Source: Hydrogenophaga sp.
GTDB lineage: Bacteria > Pseudomonadota > Gammaproteobacteria > Burkholderiales > Burkholderiaceae_C
Assembly (NCBI GenBank): GCA_020047875.1
Contig: JAIFNE010000162.1
Coordinates: 1-9,454 of the forward strand
Length of the DNA stretch: 9,454 bases
Reading direction: 5' to 3'
Part shown: piece after piece, positions 1 to 6,269 of the stretch
Numbering within the stretch: the stretch's first letter is position 1
Layout of the letters: each line of letters opens with the position of its first letter
The notes under the pieces: generated by a model
Told to the model about the DNA's origin: nothing
Database searches by the model: none
The model's input: the letters and a program-made list of their open reading frames with translations, nothing else
Program-made: the position numbers and the translations under genes

Positions 1-133
1 CCACCACCCGCCCGCGCTCCAGGTGCTGGGCCGCCACGTTGAGCGCCCACAGCGCCATCAGCCCTTCGAGCAGGGCGGCCAGGGCGAGCACGGCGAGTGC
101 AACGGTGAGGCGTTTGCGCAGCATGGCCGGCAT
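1..133 (-). CDS. N-terminal fragment of a membrane protein, probably a sensor histidine kinase
   Basis: The minus strand stays open from an ATG at 133 to the left edge of the window, giving 44 codons of a truncated gene. The peptide begins with a short basic stretch (MLRKR), followed by a hydrophobic helix of about 25 residues rich in Ala, Leu and Val, then a more polar segment (AAQHLERGR). This is the usual start of a membrane-anchored sensor, with one transmembrane helix leading into a periplasmic domain. A histidine kinase is my best guess, but no catalytic domain lies inside the window, so a chemoreceptor or other membrane protein remains possible. A second in-frame ATG at 124 could be the true start, and neither has a convincing Shine-Dalgarno sequence. 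Upstream the frame is closed by a TGA at about 178 with no other start codon. The gene diverges from the 302-862 gene across the TTCA repeat array. Confidence 0.6.
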   Translation of the reverse strand, partial: MPAMLRKRLTVALAVLALAALLEGLMALWALNVAAQHLERGRVV

Positions 134-160
134 TGTGGTGCAGGCAGCGGGCGTTTCGCG

Positions 161-237
161 GCTGTCATTTGCCGTTCATCTTTGGTTCAGGGCGGGTTCA
201 TGGCCGATTCAACCGAGGTTCAAACGGCGGGCATTCA
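161..237. promoter_or_regulatory. Tandem 11-bp TTCA-box array in a divergent promoter, likely response-regulator operator
   Basis: GTTCA occurs at 174, 185, 196 and 218, and ATTCA at 207, so five boxes are spaced by exactly 11 bp. Degenerate units in the same phase flank them: TGTCA at 163 and GGGCA at 229. The terminal CA keeps register through seven units. Direct repeats with an 11-bp period are what OmpR/PhoB-family winged-helix response regulators bind (the Pho box is TGTCA-type repeats 11 bp apart). A -10-like hexamer, TTCAAT, at 234-239 lies about one turn after the last good box. This is the geometry expected if the array replaces the -35 element of the 302-862 gene. The other end lies 28 bp from the start of the minus-strand gene, so both genes could be controlled. 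The repeats are seen directly; the regulator class is inferred. Confidence 0.65.
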
Positions 238-301
238 ATAGCGGTTATGGACAAGCAACCCGCTGGCCATGTCTGAAACCTCCAACCAACAAGGAAGCAT
301 C

Positions 302-862
302 ATGAAAAACGCCACCCGCATCGCCGCCGCCCTGTTCGCCGTCGCACTGAGCCCCGTGGCGCTGGCCAAGGCCACCGTGGTCAACCAGGGCATCTCTGAA
401 GCCGAAGTGCTGGCCATGCAGCAGGCCTGGTGCAAGGCGCTGGTGGACATCAGCACCGCGCACAAGACGGGCGGACAGCCCGCCGCCAAGGCACTGGCCG
501 AAAAAGTGATCGATGCCGCCTACGGCTACCAGATGGGCGCGGTGCTGTTCAAGCCCACGCTGACCGTGGCACCCCAGACCTTCCGCACCACCCGTGACGG
601 CGCGCTGGCCTACTTCGTGGGTGGCAACACCGCCTTCCCGAAAGACAAAGGCTTTGCGCTCAACGGCTGGTCGAAGTGCGAAGTGGCCAACGCGGCGGTG
701 TTCATCGCTGGCGACTCGGCCACCACCATGGGCAACGTGATGATCACCGGCGCCGACGGCAAGGTGACCACGGTGGACAAGACCTGGGGCTTCGTGAAGG
801 ACGACAAGGGCGCGCTGCGCATCGTGCTGCACCACTCCTCGCTGCCGTTCAGCGGCTCCTGA
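302..862 (+). CDS. Exported small protein, probable NTF2-like (DUF4440/SnoaL-type) fold
   Basis: This is a 186-residue protein. I chose the ATG at 302 because AAGGAAG lies just upstream at good spacing and because it opens a clear Sec signal peptide, with cleavage predicted after ALA at residue 22. An in-frame ATG at 269 would only prepend 11 polar residues. The mature part (about 164 residues) has an N-terminal helical segment (ISEAEVLAMQQAWCKAL), a central KPT...FR...YFVGG region, and a C-terminal strand ending in L-H-H-S-S at 176-180. That order of helices then strands resembles small NTF2-like proteins related to the CaMKII association domain, but this is recognition by eye. Relatives have, I believe, been labelled phosphoribosyl-AMP cyclohydrolase. 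The signal peptide argues against that role, and I see no HisI-like metal site. Two cysteines (44 and 126) could form a periplasmic disulfide. Expression is probably set by the upstream TTCA array. Function is unknown. Confidence 0.85.
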   Translation: MKNATRIAAALFAVALSPVALAKATVVNQGISEAEVLAMQQAWCKALVDISTAHKTGGQPAAKALAEKVIDAAYGYQMGAVLFKPTLTVAPQTFRTTRDGALAYFVGGNTAFPKDKGFALNGWSKCEVANAAVFIAGDSATTMGNVMITGADGKVTTVDKTWGFVKDDKGALRIVLHHSSLPFSGS

Positions 863-900
863 GCGCTTTTCGCAGTCTGACCGACTGCATCGCTGGTCAT

Positions 901-943
901 GCACCCTGCTTGACTCCCGCTGCGCGGGAGCAGAGCAGGGTGC
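901..943 (+). terminator. Long imperfect hairpin after the 302-862 gene, terminator-like
   Basis: The outer arms GCACCCTGCT (901-910) and AGCAGGGTGC (934-943) are perfect complements over 10 bp. After a 3-by-3 internal loop (TGA/CAG), a second perfect stem of 7 bp, CTCCCGC (914-920) with GCGGGAG (924-930), closes on a TGC loop. It lies about 40 bases past the stop codon of the 302-862 gene. The downstream sequence is AAACCATTTTG, so the T-tract is short and displaced. It may be a weak or factor-assisted terminator, an mRNA 3'-end stabiliser, or a copy of a dispersed palindromic element. Confidence 0.5.
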
Positions 944-1111
944 AAACCATTTTGTGCGAGCAGCGTCAGGTGAGTGCCAGGGGAGGTGTTGGCGTTGGTG
1001 TCTTGGGTGGTTCGTCTCCAGCCGCTTAGCCTGGGCTTGGTGAATCCGTGCCATCCTGTTCACCTGCCCGACGCTGTGCATCAAGCGCAATGGCAGCGAT
1101 TCGCATGGTTC

Positions 1112-1132
1112 GCTCGGCTGGCATTGCCGAGC
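1112..1132. terminator. Hairpin in the convergent spacer, possible terminator
   Basis: GCTCGGC (1112-1118) pairs perfectly with GCCGAGC (1126-1132) around a 7-base loop. It lies 55 bases beyond the stop codon of the channel gene and well downstream of the 302-862 gene, so it could serve either strand. There is no T-run on either side, only AATTT on the plus strand a few bases later. The role is therefore uncertain. Confidence 0.3.
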
Positions 1133-1158
1133 CCAGAATTTGTGCTGCCGGCGGTCCG

Positions 1159-1182
1159 GCCCGGCCCGACGCGAGGCCGGGC
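1159..1182 (-). terminator. GC-rich hairpin just after the channel gene, possible terminator
   Basis: GCCCGGCC (1159-1166) and GGCCGGGC (1175-1182) form a perfect 8-bp stem with an 8-base loop, starting 4 bases beyond the TCA (stop) of the minus-strand channel gene. The position fits a transcription terminator or 3'-end protecting hairpin. No uridine tract follows in the minus-strand direction, so intrinsic termination is not assured. Confidence 0.35.
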
Positions 1183-1186
1183 GGGC

Positions 1187-2866
1187 TCAAACGTTCGGTT
1201 TCAGCGGCTCGCTGGGTGAGGGCGCTGCCCAGATGTCTTGCGGCGACACCACCTGTGGCTCGGGCGGGTCGCTGCGGTAGTTCGGCGACATGATCTGCAC
1301 GCCGTTTTCGTTGAACACGTCCAGCACATTGGCGTGCAGTGCGCTCATGGCTTCCACCCGGCGCGAGGCGGCAGCACGGTTGCTCTGGGCACACAGACGG
1401 TATTCCACGTAGTAGTCCGACAGCGCGGTCTGAACCACGGTCGGTGCTGGGTCCTGCGCCACGCCAGGCGTGCGGCGCGCAGCTTCGAGCAGCATCGCAT
1501 GCACTTGGCGCCAGGGTGTGCTGTAGCCAATGGTCACCGCCGTGTGCAGCACGAAGCGCCCGCCCTGCACCAGGCGAGAGAAGTTGCGTACCGGCTGGCT
1601 GAAAATCACCGTATTGGGCAGGCTCACCTCTTCGCCCATGCCGGTGTGGATGCGGGTGGCGAAAAGACCCAGTTGAACCACGGTGCCCTCGGTCTCGCCG
1701 ATCTTCACGTACTCGCCCACCCGCAGCGAGCGCGAATACATGAGCGAGAAACCCGACATGGCCTGGCCGACCACGCCCGAGGCGCCCAGCGAGAGCATCA
1801 AGCCAGCCAGCACGCTCACGCCTTTGAAAGCCTCGCTGTTGGAGCCGGGCAAATAGGGGTAGGCCATGGCCAGTGCGAACAACCAAATCACCACATTGAC
1901 CAAGCGCCGCGTCGGTTCGGCGGTGTCGGCATCGAGCCAGCCCAGGCTTGCTTCACCGCTGGCCACGCGTTCAAAGAACAGGGCGTTGGCGCGGGTAACC
2001 ACGCGGGCCAGCAGGAAGATCATCACCGCCACCACCAGACCTGGAATGGCGCTGGCGATACCGCCGATGAAGCTGCCCGCTACGTCCAGCAGCCAGGTGG
2101 TGGAACGCTCGCCCCAGGGCCGGGTGTAGGCAAATTGGCGCAGCACGAAGGTCAACCACAGCTCAGCCAGCAGCAGGCCCAGCGCCCAGGTCAGTGCGGT
2201 GGTGAGCCAGCGCAGGCCGGAGCGGGCGTGCTGAAGGTACGGGGCCAGTAAGCCCTGATGCTCACGCAGAGCACCCAGCAGCTGCACCTGCAGCCAGCGC
2301 TGGCCTCGCAACAACAGCCATGCCAGTACCCAGGCCACGCCGCTGGCGGCCAGTGTGTAGGCCAGACCGATGCCGATCTGGCGCAGGTCGCGCATTTCGC
2401 GGTGTTCGGCCACCGCCAGTTGCAGGCGTCGTTGTACCTGGTGTGCCGCGGCCGACAGCACGCCCGGCTCGCCGGGTGTGGCCAGATCGCCACCCGTGAG
2501 GAAGAACACCGGCTGGCCGTCGATCTCGAAGCGTATGGCGTCGACGGCATCGCTGCGTGTCACCAGGCCGGGACCGCCCGCGGCCAGCGCTTCGGCCATG
2601 GCCTGCTGGGCCAGTAAGGCGCGTTCGGCGGGGGAGTCGCCCAGTTGGTCGGAGCGGAAAACCGCCACAGGCCGGTTATGCAGGAACACTTCGGCTGTGG
2701 TGGGTGAGCCGCTGTCGTTGTTGCGGCTTACGCCTGTCAGCGACTGAGCGCCTGCGCTGGGTGTGGCGGCCAGCAGCCAGACCAGCCAGACCAGCAGTAG
2801 CCACTCCCCAAAGACGCCCTGGCGACGGGATGGATGGCGGTCGGGATGGAGGGGAAGTGAATGCAC
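1187..2866 (-). CDS. MscS-family mechanosensitive ion channel with extra periplasmic N-terminal domain
   Basis: This 559-residue protein likely opens under membrane tension to release solutes during hypo-osmotic shock. I chose the GTG at 2866 because CAGGGAG sits 5 bases upstream and because it yields a signal peptide (hydrophobic core 21-34, cleavage near AGA at 40). The open frame extends to 3196, but that extension reads antisense through the neighbouring gene and looks like noise. Residues 41-160 form a soluble periplasmic domain. Transmembrane helices follow at roughly 163-186, 218-241, 262-290 and 321-338. The pore helix (348-376) has the Gly/Ala-rich pattern LSLGASGVVGQAMSGF. The cytoplasmic beta domain (380-432) carries VGEYVKIG, EGTV and LPN, all classic MscS features, followed by a C-terminal alpha/beta domain to about 530. 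The protein is longer than E. coli MscS (286) and shorter than MscK (about 1,100). It diverges from the protease unit. Family membership is firm; the role of the periplasmic domain is unknown. Confidence 0.93.
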   Translation of the reverse strand: MHSLPLHPDRHPSRRQGVFGEWLLLVWLVWLLAATPSAGAQSLTGVSRNNDSGSPTTAEVFLHNRPVAVFRSDQLGDSPAERALLAQQAMAEALAAGGPGLVTRSDAVDAIRFEIDGQPVFFLTGGDLATPGEPGVLSAAAHQVQRRLQLAVAEHREMRDLRQIGIGLAYTLAASGVAWVLAWLLLRGQRWLQVQLLGALREHQGLLAPYLQHARSGLRWLTTALTWALGLLLAELWLTFVLRQFAYTRPWGERSTTWLLDVAGSFIGGIASAIPGLVVAVMIFLLARVVTRANALFFERVASGEASLGWLDADTAEPTRRLVNVVIWLFALAMAYPYLPGSNSEAFKGVSVLAGLMLSLGASGVVGQAMSGFSLMYSRSLRVGEYVKIGETEGTVVQLGLFATRIHTGMGEEVSLPNTVIFSQPVRNFSRLVQGGRFVLHTAVTIGYSTPWRQVHAMLLEAARRTPGVAQDPAPTVVQTALSDYYVEYRLCAQSNRAAASRRVEAMSALHANVLDVFNENGVQIMSPNYRSDPPEPQVVSPQDIWAAPSPSEPLKPNV

Positions 2867-2984
2867 GGGGACTCCCTGGTGGCAATGTGGCGAGCTTATC
2901 CAAGCTTGAACTGGGTCGTCGAGGGCTGTGAAGCAACGCATTCCCGGTAACATTCTTCGGCATTCCATCAAACGAGGGGGTTTC
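2867..2984. promoter_or_regulatory. Divergent promoter region between the channel and the tricorn-like protease
   Basis: These 118 bases must hold the promoters for both flanking genes. Toward the protease, TAACAT (2948-2953) matches four of six -10 positions but has no good -35 at 16-18 bp, and TTGAAC (2906-2911) is a possible -35 without a good -10. GCATTCC occurs at 2938-2944 and again at 2960-2966, exactly 22 bp apart, with a third CATTC at 2951 between them. This could be an operator straddling the weak -10. The protease ribosome site is GAGGGGG at about 2974-2980. The channel's GTG has CAGGGAG just upstream. Promoter assignments here are tentative. Confidence 0.4.
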
Positions 2985-5900
2985 ATGCACAAGCGGTCTA
3001 TTCTGGTTGGTCTGCTTTGCGCGTTGGGCACCGCGTCCGCGCTGGCTGCGCCGCCGCCCTTGCCATCGCCCGATCCCGAGCGGCCTCTGTGGCTGCGCAC
3101 GCCGTCGGTCTCGCCCGACGGCAGCCGCATCGCCTTCACCCACGGCGGCCAGATCTGGCTGATGCCCGCCACCGGCGGCGAAGCGCGTTCGCTCACCTCC
3201 GACCAGTTCTACAGCCACCGCCCGGTGTGGTCGCCCGACGGGCAGCGCCTGGCCTTTGCCTCCAAACGCCACGGCAACGATGACGTGTTCGTCATGCCTG
3301 CAGCAGGCGGCCCGGTGACGCGCCTGACCCACCATTCGGCCAACGACGTGCCGCAGGCCTTCACCCCCGACGGCAAAGAAGTGCTGTTCGCGTCCAACCG
3401 CCTGGGCGATGCCAAGGCCAGCGCGCTGGATGGTTCCAAGGACCTGGGCGGCCTGTTCGAACAGCTCTACAGCGTGCCAGCTCAGGGCGGCCGCGCGGTG
3501 ATGGTGCTGCCGTTCCCGGCGCTCGATGTGGCTCCTTCGGCCGACGGCCAGCGCCTGCTCTACACCGACCGGCGCTCCGCTGAGAACGATTGGCGCAAGC
3601 ACCATGTGTCGGAGGCGGCGCGCGATGTCTGGCTGTTCGACCGCGAGGCCAATACCCACCGCCGGCTGAGCGATTTCCGCGGGGAAGACCGCAACGCGAT
3701 CTGGACGCCGCAGCAGGACGCGGTGCTGTGGCTGAGCGAGCGCAGCGGCAGCTTCAACGTCTGGCGCCAGCCGCTGGCAGGCGGCAGCGCGCAGCAGATC
3801 ACCTCTCACAAAGACCACCCGGTGCGCTTTCTCAGCAGCGCGCGCGACGGGTCGCTGGTGTACGGCTTCGACGGTGAAATCTGGCGCCTGCCGGCCGGGG
3901 CCACGCAGCCGCAGCGCGTGCCGGTGCAGATCCGCCAGGGCAACCTGATGGCCGGCCCCAGCAACGTGAACCTCGCCGGGCAGGCCACCGAAGTGGCGGT
4001 CTCGCCGACCGCGCCGGAATACGCGCTCATTGCGCGCGGCGAGGTGTTTGTGGTCTCGGCCCTCAGCGGTGTCACGCGCCGCATCACCGACACGCCGGCC
4101 GAAGAGCGGCACCTGAGCTATGCACCCGACGGCCGCAGCCTGATGTACGCCAGCGAGCGCAATGGCCGCTGGGAGGTGATGGAGGCGCGCCTGCGCCGCG
4201 CCGAAGACCCCGGTTTTGCCGGTGCAGCGCCCTTTACCGAAAACCTGCTGATCGGTGGCGAGGGCGACGCCTTCCAGCCCGTCTACAGCCCCGACGGCAG
4301 CCGCATCGCCTACCGGCAGGACCGCACCAACCTGCGCGTGTTCGACCGCCAGACCCGCCGCTCGGTGCAGGTGCTGGGCAAGGAGTCGGTGTATTCGTAC
4401 ACCGACGACGACCTGAACTTTGCCTGGGCACCCGACGGGCGCTGGCTGGTCTCGCGCACCGGTTTTGAAACCACGGCCGAGATCGAGCTGATCGATGCCA
4501 CCGGACAAGCTCCGCGCCGCAACATCAGCCGCAGCGGCTTCACCGATTCGCACCCCGTGGTCAGCGCCGACGGCAGCGCCGTGCTCTGGCTGAGCGACCG
4601 CGTCGCCCTGCACTCCGCCGACAGCAACGCCGCCGCGATGGACGTGTACGCCGGCTTCCTTACGGCCGAGGCCTTCGACGCGTTCCGCGCCACGCCGGAA
4701 GAGCGCATGCGCATGGACCAGCTGCGCGAGCGCCAGGCCACCGCCAGCACGGCTCAGAAGGCGCCCGCCAAGGCATCACCGGCCGCCCTGCCCACGGCCG
4801 ATGGCATCGAGCGGCGCACCGTGCGGCTCACGCCGCTGTCCCTGCAGCCGGGGTTCTTCCGACTCACACCCGATCAGCGCACCCTGGTGGTGGTGTCCAA
4901 CGATCCCACTGGCCAGGTGGTGGGTTATGCCATCGACACCGCCTCGCGCAGCCCGCGGGTGCTGTTCACCCGTCCGCCCGGCAGCACGGTGGACATCGAG
5001 TCCGACGACGAGGTGAGCACGCTGGTGGTGCTCGGGCCACAGGGCATCGAGCGCTACGACATTGCCAGCGGCAAGTCGCAGGGCACGGTGCCGTTCAACG
5101 CCGAGATGGTGCGCGACGCGCAGGCCGAGATCGCCGCCATCTTCGACCACGCCTGGCGCCTGACCCAGGTGAAGTTCTACGACCCCAAGCTGCACGGCGT
5201 CGACTGGGTGGCCGTGGGCCAGGCGCACCGCAAGTTTCTGCCCTATGTGCGGCACTGGGAAGAACTGGCCGAGGTCCTCAGCGAAATGGTGGGCGAGCTG
5301 AACGCGTCCCACCAGGGCGGTTTTTTCATGGGTGGCTCGCCCAACGCTGACGCCACGGCGTCGCTGGGCGTGTACTTTGACGAGACCTGGCGCGGCGAAG
5401 GCCAGAAGGTGGTGGACGTGCTGGCCGGTGGGCCGGCCGACCGCCCGGGCAGCGCGCTGCGGTCGGGTGCCACGGTGCTGGCGGTGGACGGCAACCCCAT
5501 CACCGCGCAGACGGATGTGCACCGCTGGCTCAACCGCAAGGCCGGCCAGCCGGTGCTGCTGAGCGTGCGCCCGGCGCAGGGCGGCAACCCGGTGGAGCAG
5601 ATGGTCATTCCGGTCGCCCAGGGCCAGGAGATTGCGCTGGCCTACCGCCGCTGGGTGGACCAGCGTCGCGAACAGGTGGCGCGCCTCTCGGGCGGGCGGC
5701 TGGGCTACATCCACCTGCCGGCAATGGACCTGCCCAGCTACCTGCAGGCCTACAGCGACCTGTTCGGCCAGCACCGCCTGGCCGAAGCCGTGGTGGTGGA
5801 CGTGCGCTACAACGGCGGCGGCAACCTGCACGACCAGCTGGCCGCTTTGCTCACCGGCCAGCGCCTGGCCTCCCTGGTGTCGCGCGACGGCGTGCGCTTT

Positions 5901-6269
5901 ATCGACATCCCCACCACGCGCTGGACCAAGCCCAGCATCGTGATCGCCAACGCCGCCAGCTATTCGGATGGCTCGGCCTTCCCCTCGCTCTACCAGCGCC
6001 AGAAGATCGGCAAACTGGTGGGGCAGCGCGTGCCCGGCACCGCCACCGCCGTGATCTGGGAGCACCAGCTGGACCGGCGCCTGGTGTATGGCGTGCCGCA
6101 ACTGGGCTTCATGGGCGAAGACGGCCGGTGGTTCGAGAACCAGGAAATCGTGCCCGAGGTGATCGTCGACGCCGATCCCGCGTCCGTGACCGCCGGGCGC
6201 GACCCGATGCTCGAACGCGCGGTGCAGGAAATGCTGCAGCAGATCGGCCCGGCGCGGAGCGCCAAGTGA
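2985..6269 (+). CDS. Exported tricorn-like protease, peptidase family S41
   Basis: This is a 1094-residue protein. I chose the ATG at 2985, preceded by GAGGGGG, because it opens a clear signal peptide (cleavage after ALA, residue 19 or 20). The upstream in-frame ATG at 2928 would bury that signal. Residues 25 to about 700 are beta-propeller, with at least eight (S/A/T)(P/A)DG turns typical of PD40/TolB-like blades. They are interrupted near 576-605 by a charged Ala/Lys/Pro-rich linker that I recall from bacterial relatives. The C1 helical domain spans 706-790, a PDZ domain about 792-867 and the S41 catalytic core about 903-1065. By comparison with archaeal tricorn, the active-site set is intact: Ser775-His776, NGGG at 943-946 (oxyanion region), Ser994-Asp995 and Glu1051. 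It should cleave peptides or unfolded proteins in the periplasm, whereas archaeal tricorn is cytosolic. The stop codon overlaps the next gene, a membrane protease, so the two are probably co-translated. The substrate is unknown. Confidence 0.93.
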   Translation: MHKRSILVGLLCALGTASALAAPPPLPSPDPERPLWLRTPSVSPDGSRIAFTHGGQIWLMPATGGEARSLTSDQFYSHRPVWSPDGQRLAFASKRHGNDDVFVMPAAGGPVTRLTHHSANDVPQAFTPDGKEVLFASNRLGDAKASALDGSKDLGGLFEQLYSVPAQGGRAVMVLPFPALDVAPSADGQRLLYTDRRSAENDWRKHHVSEAARDVWLFDREANTHRRLSDFRGEDRNAIWTPQQDAVLWLSERSGSFNVWRQPLAGGSAQQITSHKDHPVRFLSSARDGSLVYGFDGEIWRLPAGATQPQRVPVQIRQGNLMAGPSNVNLAGQATEVAVSPTAPEYALIARGEVFVVSALSGVTRRITDTPAEERHLSYAPDGRSLMYASERNGRWEVMEARLRRAEDPGFAGAAPFTENLLIGGEGDAFQPVYSPDGSRIAYRQDRTNLRVFDRQTRRSVQVLGKESVYSYTDDDLNFAWAPDGRWLVSRTGFETTAEIELIDATGQAPRRNISRSGFTDSHPVVSADGSAVLWLSDRVALHSADSNAAAMDVYAGFLTAEAFDAFRATPEERMRMDQLRERQATASTAQKAPAKASPAALPTADGIERRTVRLTPLSLQPGFFRLTPDQRTLVVVSNDPTGQVVGYAIDTASRSPRVLFTRPPGSTVDIESDDEVSTLVVLGPQGIERYDIASGKSQGTVPFNAEMVRDAQAEIAAIFDHAWRLTQVKFYDPKLHGVDWVAVGQAHRKFLPYVRHWEELAEVLSEMVGELNASHQGGFFMGGSPNADATASLGVYFDETWRGEGQKVVDVLAGGPADRPGSALRSGATVLAVDGNPITAQTDVHRWLNRKAGQPVLLSVRPAQGGNPVEQMVIPVAQGQEIALAYRRWVDQRREQVARLSGGRLGYIHLPAMDLPSYLQAYSDLFGQHRLAEAVVVDVRYNGGGNLHDQLAALLTGQRLASLVSRDGVRFIDIPTTRWTKPSIVIANAASYSDGSAFPSLYQRQKIGKLVGQRVPGTATAVIWEHQLDRRLVYGVPQLGFMGEDGRWFENQEIVPEVIVDADPASVTAGRDPMLERAVQEMLQQIGPARSAK

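Larger units (their letters stand above)
863..1186. other. Gene-free convergent region rich in inverted repeats
   Basis: These 324 bases separate two genes that converge on them. No reading frame here has a ribosome site and plausible composition. The stretch holds at least five inverted repeats: a small hairpin at 872-888 (GCAGTC/GACTGC), a long two-part hairpin at 901-943, a long-range inverted repeat joining 961-973 with 1060-1076, and hairpins at 1112-1132 and 1159-1182. Some must serve as terminators for the flanking genes. The density is more than two terminators need, so a structured transcript is possible. No U-tract of classic length follows any of the hairpins. Confidence 0.6.

Noticed and set aside
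1238..2251. Plus-strand open frame of 337 codons
   Set aside because: It is antisense to the MscS channel, whose motifs are unmistakable on the minus strand, and its Gln/His-rich composition is typical of a shadow frame.
2896..2908. AGCTT repeat and CAAGCTTG palindrome as an operator
   Set aside because: The repeat unit is only 5 bp and the palindrome 8 bp, which is not beyond chance for a 118-base spacer.
2928..2984. Earlier ATG for the tricorn-like protease
   Set aside because: It would add 19 basic residues before the signal peptide, and it lacks a good Shine-Dalgarno sequence, unlike the ATG at 2985.
2867..3196. Upstream extension of the channel gene to an ATG at 3196
   Set aside because: It would run antisense into the protease signal peptide and propeller and would bury the channel's own signal peptide. 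The GTG at 2866 has a proper ribosome site.
2676..4613. Minus-strand open frame of 645 codons under the protease gene
   Set aside because: It is antisense to the intact tricorn-like gene, rich in His, Arg and Ala as expected from reversed GC-rich codons, lacks a ribosome site and matches no domain I recognise.
4776..6101. Minus-strand open frame of 441 codons, His/Val/Ala-rich
   Set aside because: It lies wholly antisense to the PDZ and catalytic parts of the protease. Open antisense frames are common in high-GC genes.
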